From an uncultured Acidobacteriia bacterium (GTDB lineage: Bacteria > Acidobacteriota > Terriglobia > Bryobacterales > Bryobacteraceae), in assembly GCA_903929755.1 (NCBI GenBank), contig CAIYVZ010000153.1:1-64000 (forward strand): 64,000 bases of DNA. Direction: 5' to 3'. The position numbers and the translations under genes were made by a program. The notes under the pieces were generated by a model, which saw only the letters and a list, made by a program, of their open reading frames with translations, was not told the DNA's origin and did not search any database. Below, in pieces: positions 53,429-62,233 of this stretch. Numbering within the stretch: position 1 is the stretch's first letter; every line of letters begins with the position of its first letter.

Positions 53429-53803
53429 CTACTTAGGCCGGTAAGTGGCGCACTGAATGTCTGTTTCCCAGACCTTCACTTCTTTCACTTCCACCGGAAC
53501 TCCAACCTTCAAGCCTTCCTGCAGCTTCGTGCAGAAATACCAGGCCATGTTCTCTGCCGTCGGGTTCAGTTCAATAAACGGCTCAATATCGTTGATGAAC
53601 ACATGGTCCAGCGGTTCGGAAATCGCGCGCAGCAACCGCTTCAGTTCCACGAAGTCGGCCAGCATGCCGGCATGATCCAGCGTTTCACCGCACAGCGTCA
53701 CCTGCACCTTGTAGTTGTGCCCGTGCACGTTCTCGCACTTTCCGCGATAGTTGCGAAGGGCGTGGCCAGCGGCGAAAGTGTGTTCCACAGAGACTTCAAA
53801 CAT
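53429..53803 (-). CDS. queD: 6-carboxytetrahydropterin synthase (QueD)
   Basis: A 124-residue pterin synthase of the queuosine pathway, converting dihydroneopterin triphosphate to 6-carboxytetrahydropterin. Zinc ligands are His14 (FAAGHAL) and His27/His29 (ENVHGHNY), with catalytic Cys23 just before. The LDHVFINDIEPF, NPTAENMAWY and C-terminal VWETDIQCATY blocks are normal. It overlaps the DinG-type helicase gene by 8 bp and follows it on the same strand, which is unrelated by pathway. A 6-pyruvoyl-type activity is possible but the Cys-ExxHGH pattern favours QueD. Confidence 0.93.
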   Translation of the reverse strand: MFEVSVEHTFAAGHALRNYRGKCENVHGHNYKVQVTLCGETLDHAGMLADFVELKRLLRAISEPLDHVFINDIEPFIELNPTAENMAWYFCTKLQEGLKVGVPVEVKEVKVWETDIQCATYRPK

Positions 53804-55766
53804 CGAAAAACTTCTCCACGTCTGCGATTTGCATGGTAAATGAATAGTCGGGCAGGCTGTCGAAAAATACCTGGCCGTAACGCTGGTCGGTTATCCGGTT
53901 ATCGAGCAGCACCAGCACCCCCCGATCGGAAGCCGTTCGAATCAAACGGCCAAAGCCTTGCTTGAGCGCGATGGCAGCCTGGGGAATTTGGTAATCGTAA
54001 AACGGCTTCCCCCCAGCTTCGCGAACATTTCGGATGCGGGCCTCGACCACAGGATCGTTCGGCACCGCAAACGGCAACTTATCAATAATAACGCAGCTAA
54101 GCTGCTCCCCCGGCACGTCAACTCCCTGCCAGAAGGCGGCGGTAGCGAAAAGGATAGAGTTGGGCTGGGCCAAAAACTCGTCCAGCAGCGCCATCCGGGG
54201 CATCGTTCCCTGCATCAGCGTGGGGTATTCGATCTCGAATGAAACTCGCTCATAGATCTGCCGCATCTGGCTGTAACTGGTAAAAAGACAGAATGCGCGG
54301 CCCTTGCTGGCGGCCAGAATCTTCACGATTTCGTCACTGGCCATTTGGATATACGCCGGGTTCGACGGGTGTGGCAAGTGGCGCGGGACATACAGCAGGG
54401 CCTGCGTCTGGTAGTCGAAATGGCTGGGGACCACCAGCGTCCGCGCGTCAGGCAGGCCGAGACGCGCCTGAACGTACTCGAAACCGCCGGCCACCGCCAG
54501 GGTAGCGGAAGTGAGAACGGCCGCATCCACCTTTTCCCAAAGCTGCTCCCGCAGAAGATGCGCAACGTCAATCGGGGTCGCCTGCAGGAAGACACCGTTG
54601 CGGCCCCGCCGGTCGATCCAGTGGACGAACGAGGGATCATCGCCCTCCATCAGGAAACGCAGCGCTTCGCGGAGTTCACTGGCCCGGCGAAACAGCGGAA
54701 TCACTTCCGTAGGCGCGTCTTTTATAAGCTGCAGATGGCTCATCAGCAGGTCAAACGCCGCCATCATATCCACGTACAGTTCGGCGTTGCCACCCAGAAA
54801 CTCCGGGCGACCACCAAAGCTGGCCCTGCCCTCGCCGCCCGGCAGCAGGGAGAAAAAGCTGATCGAGATCTCCTCCAGCCGGATCAGGATCCGGTCCAGC
54901 TCTTCAGAACCGAACTTGCGGGTCCGCGAGAGCGCCGCAATATCGCGCCGGAGTTCCAGGATTCGGTACGTGGAAACCTGGAAGCCAAAGTACTGCCCGG
55001 CAATGTCCTCAATATCGTGCGCTTCGTCGAAGATCACCGCCGTGTAGTCCGGCAGGATCTGCGCCATCTCATCCCGCCGTACCGACAGATCCGCAAAGAA
55101 CAGATGGTGGTTCACGATGATGATGTCGGCTTCCGTCGCACGCTGGTGCATCAGCGTGATGAAGCATCGTTCGTACTGCTTGCACTTTGACCCGGCACAC
55201 AACTCCGAGCGCGCATCAATCTTGCCCCAGGCAGTGGAATCTTCCGCCAGAGTCCGAATCTCCGCCCGATCCCCCACCTCCGAAGTCTGCTCCCACTCCT
55301 TGATGATCTGAAAATCGCCCACCTCTTCGAGGCCCGTCAGGATCGGCGTATTCTCGGCATCGTAGATTTTCTGGCGACAAGCGTAGTTGCTGCGCCCCTT
55401 CATGTAGCAGACGTTCAGCTTTCGCCCAATCACTTTTTCCAGAAACGGGATATCACGAAAGAACAGCTGCTCCTGGAGCGCCTTGGTTCCGGTCGAGACA
55501 ACTACACGACGCCCGGACAACAAAGCCGGCACCAGATAAGCGAGCGTCTTACCCGTTCCGGTCCCCGCTTCCACAATCAGCTTGCGGCCTTCCGCCAGCG
55601 CCAGATCCACCGCAAGCGCCATTTCCACCTGTCCCGGACGGGACTCAAAAGCGGGATGCGCCGCCGCCAGAGCTCCGCCGGGCTGAAAGAAACGCTTCAC
55701 GATGCGACTCTGACTGGCCGCCGCTTGCCCGGTAATGTGGCTTCCAACTGTGGAGCTGGTGCTCAA
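53796..55766 (-). CDS. dinG: DinG-type ATP-dependent DNA helicase (XPD/Rad3 family)
   Basis: A 656-residue superfamily-2 helicase. Walker A is EAGTGTGKT (66-74) and the DEAH box is IFDEAHDIED. The four-cysteine iron-sulfur site is formed by YACRQK and LCAGSKCKQYERCF. C-terminal helicase motifs include FATAAFWQGVDVPG and GFGRLIRTASDRGV. It unwinds DNA at R-loops and damaged forks. The TTG at 55766 is a poor start: the recognisable domain begins at MKRFFQPGG-like sequence, reached from a GTG at 55700, so 22 residues may be extra. The gene is divergent from the VbhA-Fic pair and followed by queD. Confidence 0.92.
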   Translation of the reverse strand: MSTSSTVGSHITGQAAASQSRIVKRFFQPGGALAAAHPAFESRPGQVEMALAVDLALAEGRKLIVEAGTGTGKTLAYLVPALLSGRRVVVSTGTKALQEQLFFRDIPFLEKVIGRKLNVCYMKGRSNYACRQKIYDAENTPILTGLEEVGDFQIIKEWEQTSEVGDRAEIRTLAEDSTAWGKIDARSELCAGSKCKQYERCFITLMHQRATEADIIIVNHHLFFADLSVRRDEMAQILPDYTAVIFDEAHDIEDIAGQYFGFQVSTYRILELRRDIAALSRTRKFGSEELDRILIRLEEISISFFSLLPGGEGRASFGGRPEFLGGNAELYVDMMAAFDLLMSHLQLIKDAPTEVIPLFRRASELREALRFLMEGDDPSFVHWIDRRGRNGVFLQATPIDVAHLLREQLWEKVDAAVLTSATLAVAGGFEYVQARLGLPDARTLVVPSHFDYQTQALLYVPRHLPHPSNPAYIQMASDEIVKILAASKGRAFCLFTSYSQMRQIYERVSFEIEYPTLMQGTMPRMALLDEFLAQPNSILFATAAFWQGVDVPGEQLSCVIIDKLPFAVPNDPVVEARIRNVREAGGKPFYDYQIPQAAIALKQGFGRLIRTASDRGVLVLLDNRITDQRYGQVFFDSLPDYSFTMQIADVEKFFDV

Positions 55767-55788
55767 GTCATTATCATGACAGGACCCG

Positions 55789-55815
55789 TTGAATCTGCCG
55801 CCGAAAAGCTATAAT
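55789..55815 (+). promoter_or_regulatory. Promoter of the VbhA-Fic pair
   Basis: TTGAAT (55789-55794), a short 15-bp spacer and TATAAT (55810-55815). A Shine-Dalgarno (GGGAG) lies ahead of the ATG at 55835. Confidence 0.5.
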
Positions 55816-55834
55816 TAACCTGGGAGATCGGGAA

Positions 55835-56050
55835 ATGCCAGTCCTTACAGATCATGACCAGGAAGTGCGCGCCAGAGAAATTGAGAACGCCCTGGCCAGC
55901 GTTCGCATGGAGGGCCTGGAACCTTCCGCCGAAGCAAAGGCTCTGTTTGAGCACTACGTGGATGGCGATCTGACCGCGGAAGATTTGGACAGTGCCTTCG
56001 CAAGGCACCTCGAAAGCAAGCATGGACCCGTACGTCTACCCGGGAACTAA
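55835..56050 (+). CDS. VbhA-like antitoxin of a Fic toxin
   Basis: A 71-residue helical antitoxin of the VbhA family. It carries the inhibitory (S/T)xxxE(G/N) motif as Ser22-VRM-Glu26-Gly27. The Glu would enter the Fic ATP pocket and block AMP transfer. The rest (ALFEHYVDGDLTAEDLDSAF) matches VbhA's helical pattern. Its 3' end overlaps the fic gene by 29 bp, the usual coupled arrangement. A good ribosome site (GGGAG, 8-12 nt upstream) and a strong TATAAT promoter precede it. Confidence 0.9.
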   Translation: MPVLTDHDQEVRAREIENALASVRMEGLEPSAEAKALFEHYVDGDLTAEDLDSAFARHLESKHGPVRLPGN

Positions 56051-56609
56051 TGTCCTCAAAAACCTCCGGAACTATCGCGACCCGGGTCAACTGAGGGAGC
56101 TGGAAGCCGAAGCAACCAGCTGGCGCATCAGCCAACTGGAGCGCAAAGCACAGAAGGGCAAATTCGATACCGCCCACCTCCAGGCCATCCACCGTCACAT
56201 CTTTCAGGACGTCTACCCATGGGCCGGAGACCTGCGAACAGTCGATATCGCGCGTCCAGGCCAGTTCTATTTCGCCTTCAGCCACCAAATCCCGCCTTGC
56301 CTGCAACGCACCTTCGCCAACCTCAAAGAGGAACGCCACCTGAAAGGCACCACCCACCAGGACTTCTGCAAACGAGCCGCCTGGTACCTGGGCGAACTGA
56401 ACGCCATCCACCCCTTTCGCGACGGCAACGGGCGCACCCAGCGCGAGTTCATCCGGCAACTCGGCCTGCATGGTGGCCATGTGCTCAATTGGGTCCGCGT
56501 TTCCCGCACGCAGATGTACTCCGCGTCCCACCTCAGTTTCCAGGCCGCCGACAACTCCGGGCTCGAAAATGTCCTGCTAACGGCGCTTGGGCACTCAGAG
56601 TTGCTATAA
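56022..56609 (+). CDS. fic: Fic-domain AMP-transferase toxin (class I)
   Basis: A 195-residue Fic protein with the full active-site loop HPFRDGNGRTQR (130-141). The nucleotide-handling Gly-Asn-Gly and the catalytic His are intact. It also has the upstream FQDVYPWAGDLRTVDIA segment typical of class I Fic. It would AMPylate a host protein unless inhibited by the adjacent VbhA-like antitoxin. The ATG at 56022 lies within the antitoxin gene. Its TAA stop is part of the -10 hexamer of the following der gene. Confidence 0.95.
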   Translation: MDPYVYPGTNVLKNLRNYRDPGQLRELEAEATSWRISQLERKAQKGKFDTAHLQAIHRHIFQDVYPWAGDLRTVDIARPGQFYFAFSHQIPPCLQRTFANLKEERHLKGTTHQDFCKRAAWYLGELNAIHPFRDGNGRTQREFIRQLGLHGGHVLNWVRVSRTQMYSASHLSFQAADNSGLENVLLTALGHSELL

Positions 56610-56610
56610 T
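56602..56610 (+). promoter_or_regulatory. Extended -10 promoter of der, overlapping the fic stop codon
   Basis: TGC TATAAT (56602-56610) matches the extended -10 consensus. The fic stop TAA is 56607-56609. The hexamer ends 8 nt before the der ATG at 56619, so der is probably leaderless. Confidence 0.65.
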
Positions 56611-56618
56611 GACAATAC

Positions 56619-57959
56619 ATGCCGAACGAACTGCCAGCGATTGTGATCGTTGGGCGACCGAATGTCGGCAAATCCACCCTCTTCAACCGGATCACCGGAC
56701 AGCGGCGCGCGATTGTCGGCGATGAGCCGGGTATCACTCGCGACCGCCTCCACGGCGAAGCCAAGTACGAAGGCCGCCGGTTTGAACTGATCGACACGGG
56801 TGGAATTGTCGTCGATGATGCGGATTTCATTCCGAGCCAAATCCTGAAGCAGGCCCGCGTGGCGCTGCAGAAGGCGATCCACGTCATTTTCGTGGTGGAT
56901 GGACGGTCGGAACTAACCGCCGCCGACCGCGAGCTGGCTCAACTGCTGCGGAAAACCGGGAAGCCTGTCACGCTGGCTGTCAATAAGGCCGATACCGGCC
57001 CGCGCCAGTCCCTCGTACACGACTTCTACTCCCTCGGCTTCAAGGACATCTACCCGGTTTCCGGCGAACATGGCCTGGGCGTCGACCAGATGCTGGAACA
57101 CCTGACGGTCGGAATCCCGGAAGGTCCCGACGACGACGACGCGCCAACCGCCGAAGATGCAGAACCGGAAATGCCTGTCATTCGCGTGGCCATCATTGGC
57201 CGCCCGAACGCCGGCAAGTCCACCCTGCTCAACTCCCTCATCGGTGAAGAGCGCACCATCGTCTCGCCCGTAGCAGGAACCACCCGCGACTCCGTCGATG
57301 AAGAAATTGAAAACCACGGTGTTCGCTACGTTTTCATCGACACCGCCGGTATCCGCCGCAAGGGTAAAACCAAGCTGATGGCGGAAAAGATGAGCGTCGT
57401 GATGGCGCGCCGCAACATTCGTATGGCGGACGTTGTCATCGTCGTCATGGATGCCAGCGAGGGCGTGCTCGGTCTGGACGCCACTATTGCCGGTTACGCC
57501 CATGAAGGCGGTCGCTCCGTCATCCTCTGCGTCAACAAGTGGGATCTCATCGATTCGGCCAAGAAGACCGAATTCGAGGAAAATCTCCGCTACAACATCA
57601 AATTCCTCGAATACGCGCCGTCGGTCTACCTGTCTGCCCTCACCGGCGCCAGCGTGAAGCACCTGTTCCCGGTCGTGAAGGAATGCTACCAAAATGCACG
57701 CAAACGAGTGACCACCGGCGAACTCAACCGCTTCGTGGAAACGCTGCGTTTTGAAGAGCGCAAGATTCTCTACATCACGCAGGCCAGCGTCAAGCCGCCG
57801 TCATTCATCCTTTTTACCGATAAATCCGGCCCGCTCCACTTCTCTGACGAACGCTACATCATCAACCAGCTGCGGAAACGCTTCGGCTTCGAGGGTACGC
57901 CCATCGAACTGAAGATCCGTGGCCGATTGCGCAAAAAAGATCGCCCGGCACTCCGCTAG
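56619..57959 (+). CDS. der: Ribosome-assembly GTPase Der (EngA)
   Basis: A 446-residue tandem GTPase. First G domain: VGRPNVGKST (11-20), DTGG and NKAD. Second: IGRPNAGKST (about 193-202), DTAGI and NKWD. A C-terminal KH-like domain (about 365-446) carries RGRLRKKDRPALR at its end. It is essential for 50S assembly. The ATG at 56619 is 9 bp after fic and appears leaderless, so a housekeeping gene takes its promoter from the end of a toxin gene. The acidic linker EGPDDDDAPTAEDAEPE between the G domains is longer than average. Confidence 0.97.
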   Translation: MPNELPAIVIVGRPNVGKSTLFNRITGQRRAIVGDEPGITRDRLHGEAKYEGRRFELIDTGGIVVDDADFIPSQILKQARVALQKAIHVIFVVDGRSELTAADRELAQLLRKTGKPVTLAVNKADTGPRQSLVHDFYSLGFKDIYPVSGEHGLGVDQMLEHLTVGIPEGPDDDDAPTAEDAEPEMPVIRVAIIGRPNAGKSTLLNSLIGEERTIVSPVAGTTRDSVDEEIENHGVRYVFIDTAGIRRKGKTKLMAEKMSVVMARRNIRMADVVIVVMDASEGVLGLDATIAGYAHEGGRSVILCVNKWDLIDSAKKTEFEENLRYNIKFLEYAPSVYLSALTGASVKHLFPVVKECYQNARKRVTTGELNRFVETLRFEERKILYITQASVKPPSFILFTDKSGPLHFSDERYIINQLRKRFGFEGTPIELKIRGRLRKKDRPALR

Positions 57960-58002
57960 ACGCCGCTAGCCCCCGACCCCAAGCTTCGATACACTGGCCA
58001 TC

Positions 58003-59094
58003 ATGGCTAAGCCCACACTGGAAATCTGGGTTGGCACCCGCAAGGGTGCCTTTGTGTTTCGTTCGAAGGACAGAAAAACCTGGGAACAGGAAGGTCCGCA
58101 CTTCGCGGGCCTGGAAGTTCACCACGTTGCGCAGGACCCTCGCGAGCCCCACCGCTACTACGCGGCCGCCAACTCCCCCTGGTTCGGACCTCACCTCCAC
58201 GCCAGCATGGATGGCGGAAAAACCTGGGCGCTTTCCGAGAAAGGCCTGGAAGTCAAAGGCCTTCCCAACACCTCACTCACCCGCATCTGGCACATCGCTC
58301 CCGGCGCTGCCGATGACCCTGGCGCGGTCTGGCTCGGCGCCGACCCCGGAGTCCTCTTCCGCAGCGAAGATAATGGCGCCAACTGGAAAATGGTGAAAGG
58401 TCTGTCCCTCCACCCAACCCGCGAGAAATGGCAGCCCGGGGCCGGAGGCATGATGGTCCATTCCATTCAGCCTCTCGAAAAAGGCCGCGTCATCGTCGGC
58501 ATCTCCGCCGCCGGAGCCTTCCGCACCTCCGACAACGGTAAGACCTGGGCTCCGTTCAATAAAAACGTCCTCGCCGATTTCTCCCCCGACAAATTCCCCG
58601 AAGTCGGCCAGTGCGTCCACAAACTGCTGGCCCATCCCCGCAGGCAAAACGAGCTTTATCAGCAAAATCACTGCGGGGTCTACCGAGCTACCTTCAACGG
58701 CAAGCAGTGGACCGATATCTCGGAAGGGCTCCCCTCCCGCTTCGGTTTTGCCGCCGCCGTCCCCGCCGCCGAAGACAAGACCATCTTTACTGTCCCGATC
58801 AGCTCGCCGCAAAACCGCTGGGTAGCCGACGGAAAACTTCGTGTGGCGCGCAGCCGTGATGCCGGCAACACCTGGGAACTCCTTACCAAAGGTCTGCCCC
58901 AGAAGGAGTGCTACGACCTGATCGTTCGCGAAGCCATGGCGGCAGACGCCCGGGATCCCGCCGGCGTCTACTTCGGCACCCACGGCGGTACCATGTATTA
59001 CACTCGCAACGCGGGCAAATCCTGGGCTAAGTTGGCAAGCCACCTCCCCCCGGTTTACTCCGTTACAACGGCAGTGCAAGCAGAGGCACAATAA
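58003..59094 (+). CDS. BNR / Asp-box propeller protein (sialidase-like)
   Basis: A 363-residue cytoplasmic-looking beta-propeller with five Asp-box (BNR) repeats: SMDGGKTW, SEDNGANW, TSDNGKTW, SRDAGNTW and TRNAGKSW. No signal peptide is visible. Catalytic residues of true sialidases are not obvious, so an enzymatic role is doubtful; members of this family may assist protein folding or bind sugars. TACACT (57990-57995) ends 7 nt before the ATG without a ribosome site. The next gene starts 4 bp after its stop, so they form a two-gene operon. Confidence 0.75.
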   Translation: MAKPTLEIWVGTRKGAFVFRSKDRKTWEQEGPHFAGLEVHHVAQDPREPHRYYAAANSPWFGPHLHASMDGGKTWALSEKGLEVKGLPNTSLTRIWHIAPGAADDPGAVWLGADPGVLFRSEDNGANWKMVKGLSLHPTREKWQPGAGGMMVHSIQPLEKGRVIVGISAAGAFRTSDNGKTWAPFNKNVLADFSPDKFPEVGQCVHKLLAHPRRQNELYQQNHCGVYRATFNGKQWTDISEGLPSRFGFAAAVPAAEDKTIFTVPISSPQNRWVADGKLRVARSRDAGNTWELLTKGLPQKECYDLIVREAMAADARDPAGVYFGTHGGTMYYTRNAGKSWAKLASHLPPVYSVTTAVQAEAQ

Positions 59095-59098
59095 TTCC

Positions 59099-59980
59099 AT
59101 GAATCGACGAGACATTCTGAAGTCCTTCCCGGCCCTGGCAGCCGCAGCGCAACTGAGCGCCCAAACCGCCTCCGTTACGCGGACAGGCCAGGGCAGACTT
59201 CGCCCAGGCCTGGTGGCCTATTCGTATCGCGGCCAGCTCGAAGCGAAGAAGATGTCGTACGAAGATTTGATCCGCATCACCGCGGATCTCGGCTTCGAGG
59301 GGCTCGACACCACCGTGTACTGGTTCCCGGACACCTCCGACGCCTACCTGGCGGGGCTCCGCCGCACGGCGCACCGGAATGGCATCTCGCTGTACAGCGT
59401 CGCCGTCAGAGTCCGTCTCTGCCAGCCCACAAAGGAACTGCAGGACGCCGAAGTCGAGAGCGCGAAGAAATGGGTGGACGTAGCCCAGAAGCTCGGAGCA
59501 GGTCACGTCCGCGTCTTCGGCGGGACCGTCCCCAAGGGCGTCAGTGAAGCCCAGGCCATCGCATGGGCCGTCGAAGTCATGAAGCCTGCCTGTGCCTACG
59601 CCGGCACGAAAGGCATCACGCTCGGCATCGAAGACGATGGAGGGCTCAGCACCAACGCCGCCCCCACCATCGAAATCATCAAAAAAGCCGACTCCCCCTG
59701 GGCCGGCATGAACGTCGATACCGGAAACTTCCCGAAGAACGGCTACGAACAGACGGCCATGTCCATCCCGTACGCCGTCAGCACCCACATCAAGCCTTAT
59801 GTAACCGACGCCGAAGGCAAACGCCAGCCCGCCGACCTGGATCGCCTCTGCAACATGTTCGCCAACGGAGGCTACCGCGGCTTCGTCTCCCTGGAATATG
59901 AGGAGAAGGACCCGGAAATCGGGGTTCCGAAGCTGGCTCCGGAGCTAATTCGGGCGACAAGAAAATATTCCGGCGTATAA
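59099..59980 (+). CDS. Exported sugar phosphate isomerase/epimerase (TIM barrel)
   Basis: A 293-residue TIM-barrel protein of the xylose-isomerase-like superfamily. The N-terminus MNRRDILKSFPALAAAAQLS is a Tat signal, so it works outside the cytoplasm despite the enzyme-family name. Barrel landmarks are LVAYSYRG, GFEGLDTTVYW, GIEDDGG, NVDTGNFP, THIKPYV and FVSLEYEE, supplying Glu, Asp and His ligands. It follows the BNR gene by 4 bp and probably shares its message. The substrate is unknown; exported relatives are common in Bryobacterales. Confidence 0.85.
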   Translation: MNRRDILKSFPALAAAAQLSAQTASVTRTGQGRLRPGLVAYSYRGQLEAKKMSYEDLIRITADLGFEGLDTTVYWFPDTSDAYLAGLRRTAHRNGISLYSVAVRVRLCQPTKELQDAEVESAKKWVDVAQKLGAGHVRVFGGTVPKGVSEAQAIAWAVEVMKPACAYAGTKGITLGIEDDGGLSTNAAPTIEIIKKADSPWAGMNVDTGNFPKNGYEQTAMSIPYAVSTHIKPYVTDAEGKRQPADLDRLCNMFANGGYRGFVSLEYEEKDPEIGVPKLAPELIRATRKYSGV

Positions 59981-60050
59981 CGAAACCCCATAGACACTAC
60001 AAGTAGAGTATGGTTAAGTTAGTACATATGCACCACACCTCCTATAACGC

Positions 60051-60737
60051 ATGATCCCAGGCCGCAATTTCCCACCTCGCAAGCCGAGCCGCAGAGAAAA
60101 CGTAAACGAATCGATTCGCGCGCGTGAAGTCCGGGCAGTTTTCCCGGACGGCACCGCGGAGGTCATGCCTACTGCGGCTGCTCTCCGCCGAGCGCAGGAA
60201 CTGGGACTGGATTTGGTGGTTGTCTCACCAACCGCCGTGCCCCCGGTTGCTAAAGCGATCGACTATGGTCAATACCAGTACGAGCTGAAAAAGAAACAGC
60301 ACGACGCCAAGAAGAAGCAGCATGTCGTTCAGGTGAAAGAGCTGAAGTTCCGGCCCAACACCGACGAACATGACTACGAATTCAAGAAAGCGCATGCGAT
60401 TCGCTTCCTCCAGGAAGGCAATCGTGTGAAAGCCCTGGTGCAGTTCCGTGGCCGCGAAATCGCGCACACGGATCTGGGCCGCAAGCTGCTTATGCGTTTT
60501 GCTGAGGATTTGACAGGCGTTGGTGCTATTGATGGCATGCCGCGACTGGAAGGTCGCAGCTTCCACGTGCTGATCAGCCCGGTCAAAGCGGCCGTTAAGG
60601 CTCCCACTCCAGTTGCGGCTCCGGCTCCGGCCCCGGCTGGTGCCAAGCCTGTCGCCGCTGCGCCTGTCTCAGCACCACCTGCTGCGCCAGTCTTAGCACC
60701 ACCTGCTGCGCCTGCTCCCGTACCCGAACAGGGGTGA
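60051..60737 (+). CDS. infC: Translation initiation factor IF-3 with Ala/Pro-rich C-terminal tail
   Basis: A 228-residue IF-3. The N-domain (NVNESIRAREVRAVFPDGT), the linker of Lys-rich helix (YQYELKKKQHDAKKKQHVVQ) and the C-domain (VKELKFRPNTDEHDYEFKKA, then FLQEGNRVKALVQFRGREI) are canonical and end near residue 182. The remaining 45 residues are Ala/Pro repeats (VSAPPAAP, VLAPPAAP), an extension rare in model species. The start is unclear: ATG 60051 is followed by ATC, an alternative IF-3-like start codon, and there is no ribosome site. TATAAC at 60043-60048 lies too close for a leadered message. The usual rpmI and rplT partners do not follow. Confidence 0.95.
   Translation: MIPGRNFPPRKPSRRENVNESIRAREVRAVFPDGTAEVMPTAAALRRAQELGLDLVVVSPTAVPPVAKAIDYGQYQYELKKKQHDAKKKQHVVQVKELKFRPNTDEHDYEFKKAHAIRFLQEGNRVKALVQFRGREIAHTDLGRKLLMRFAEDLTGVGAIDGMPRLEGRSFHVLISPVKAAVKAPTPVAAPAPAPAGAKPVAAAPVSAPPAAPVLAPPAAPAPVPEQG
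60666..60713 (+). repeat. Two tandem 24-bp units within the infC tail
   Basis: Units at 60666-60689 and 60690-60713 differ at two positions. They encode VSAPPAAP and VLAPPAAP. This is a recent-looking in-frame duplication in the Ala/Pro extension. Confidence 0.85.
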
Positions 60738-62053
60738 GCTTCGGCTCTCTTCTCATCGGAATTCTGACGCTGCCGGGTTTGCTCACGGCGGCAACACTCA
60801 ATCTCCGCGCCGGGGATACGGTCCTTGACGCGCCTCTGAAAATTAAGACCAATACGGCTGTCCGCGGGAATCCCCGGGGCAGCCGTTTGCTTTTGAAGCC
60901 AGGCTTTTCCGGGACCGCCGCCATTGTGGTGGAAGGTGCGGTGAACGTCACCTTGTCTGGCTTTGAGATTGTGGGCGACCGCACCGGGATGGGCTCCGAG
61001 TGGTATCTTCCCACCGGAGAAGCTGCTTTCGCCGACTATTACCCCGCAAACGGCATTCTGGTTCGGAAAAGTACCAACGTCACCATCCGGAACGTCCGCA
61101 TTACCCGCATCCGAACTTTCCCGATCCTGGTGAACGCGTCATCCAGGGTTCTTATTGACGGCGTTCAAATTGAAGACTCCGGCAGCCTCAACAAAACCGG
61201 GCGCAATAACACCACCGGCGGCATTCTGTTCGAAGAGGGCGTCAGCAGCTTCGAAGTCCGCGCCTCCATCCTGTCAAAAATTGCTGGCAACGCCATTTGG
61301 ACCCATTCCTGGGCCAGATCCCCGCGCCAACGCGACGGAACGATCCGGAACAACACGATTACGACGGTTGGGCGCGATGCCATTCAAATAGGCCATGCCA
61401 CAGAAGTCCGGGTAACCGGCAACAAAGGTTCGGAGATCGGTTTCCCTGCGGAGTGGGTCGATGTGGAGAATCACGGCGTCGGAGTCGCCCTCGATACCGC
61501 CGGTAATGTGGACCGAACTGTCTATGCGGACAATCATTTCACTGACGTGAACGGTCAGTGCATCGACCTGGACGGGTTTCACGATGGGGAGGTCACCGGA
61601 AATTCCTGCGTAAACAAGCAGCCGCTGGAAGCCTACCCAGCGTCACACTACGGCATCGTCTTCGGCAATAACGACCCCGGGATGAAGCCCGAGAAGACCC
61701 TGGTTCGAGGCAACACTTTGGAAGGTTTCGGCTACGGAGCGGTCTTCCTGGTCGGAACGGGCAATACGGTTGAGGGTAACCGATTCCTGGACATCAACCG
61801 CGCGCGCTGCGGAGCCGAACCCCTTACCGCCCGCTGCAACTACGCTGTGGCCGAGCAACCCGACCTTCTGCGCAGCGGGATCTACCTGGCGGCAAACGGG
61901 GGACGCCCCACCGAAACCACCGGCAACATCATTCGTGGCAATACCGTGACCGGCTATGGCATGGACGCGCACTGCATCGCAACTGCACCCGGCGTGCAGG
62001 CATCGGCCAACACGATTACGAACAACACGTGTACCCCCAGCGGAAAACAGTAA
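60734..62053 (+). CDS. Exported right-handed parallel beta-helix protein (pectate-lyase-like fold)
   Basis: A 439-residue secreted protein. It starts at a GTG overlapping the infC stop by 4 bp (GTGA); a signal peptide (about 5-19, LLIGILTLPGLLTAAT) follows. The body is a parallel beta-helix with many short repeating strands such as NVTLSGFEIVGD, NVTIRNVRITRI, NAIWTHSW and GNTVEGNRF. It probably binds or cleaves a polysaccharide, but no catalytic Asp/Arg set is certain. Coupling to infC suggests growth-linked expression, or merely fortuitous overlap. The protein has Asn-rich repeats at the C-terminus. Confidence 0.8.
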   Translation: MSFGSLLIGILTLPGLLTAATLNLRAGDTVLDAPLKIKTNTAVRGNPRGSRLLLKPGFSGTAAIVVEGAVNVTLSGFEIVGDRTGMGSEWYLPTGEAAFADYYPANGILVRKSTNVTIRNVRITRIRTFPILVNASSRVLIDGVQIEDSGSLNKTGRNNTTGGILFEEGVSSFEVRASILSKIAGNAIWTHSWARSPRQRDGTIRNNTITTVGRDAIQIGHATEVRVTGNKGSEIGFPAEWVDVENHGVGVALDTAGNVDRTVYADNHFTDVNGQCIDLDGFHDGEVTGNSCVNKQPLEAYPASHYGIVFGNNDPGMKPEKTLVRGNTLEGFGYGAVFLVGTGNTVEGNRFLDINRARCGAEPLTARCNYAVAEQPDLLRSGIYLAANGGRPTETTGNIIRGNTVTGYGMDAHCIATAPGVQASANTITNNTCTPSGKQ

Positions 62054-62175
62054 TACCTCCTCCGCGCAAACCAGGGTAATAGTCAGCGCCCAAATACAGC
62101 GCTACCATCCTGGTTTCTACTCCGGGTTGTGCAGAGGCAAAGTTTGCAGGAGAATCCGGACTCCACACGTGCAAA

Positions 62176-62198
62176 ACCCCGCTGTTTAGGAGCGGGGT
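62176..62198 (-). terminator. 8-bp hairpin with T tract on the minus strand
   Basis: Stem ACCCCGCT (62176-62183) with AGCGGGGT (62191-62198), 7-nt loop. On the minus strand the 3' arm continues into TTT, so it may end leftward transcripts. Confidence 0.5.
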
Positions 62199-62233
62199 CT
62201 GCAAAACAAAGGAGTAGAAAGGAGGACTAAAAT

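Noticed and set aside
62060-62130. Imperfect long inverted repeat (AAACCAGG...CCTGGTTT) after the beta-helix gene
   Set aside because: Several mismatches and a long loop; it may be a weak terminator but the support is too thin to list as a feature.
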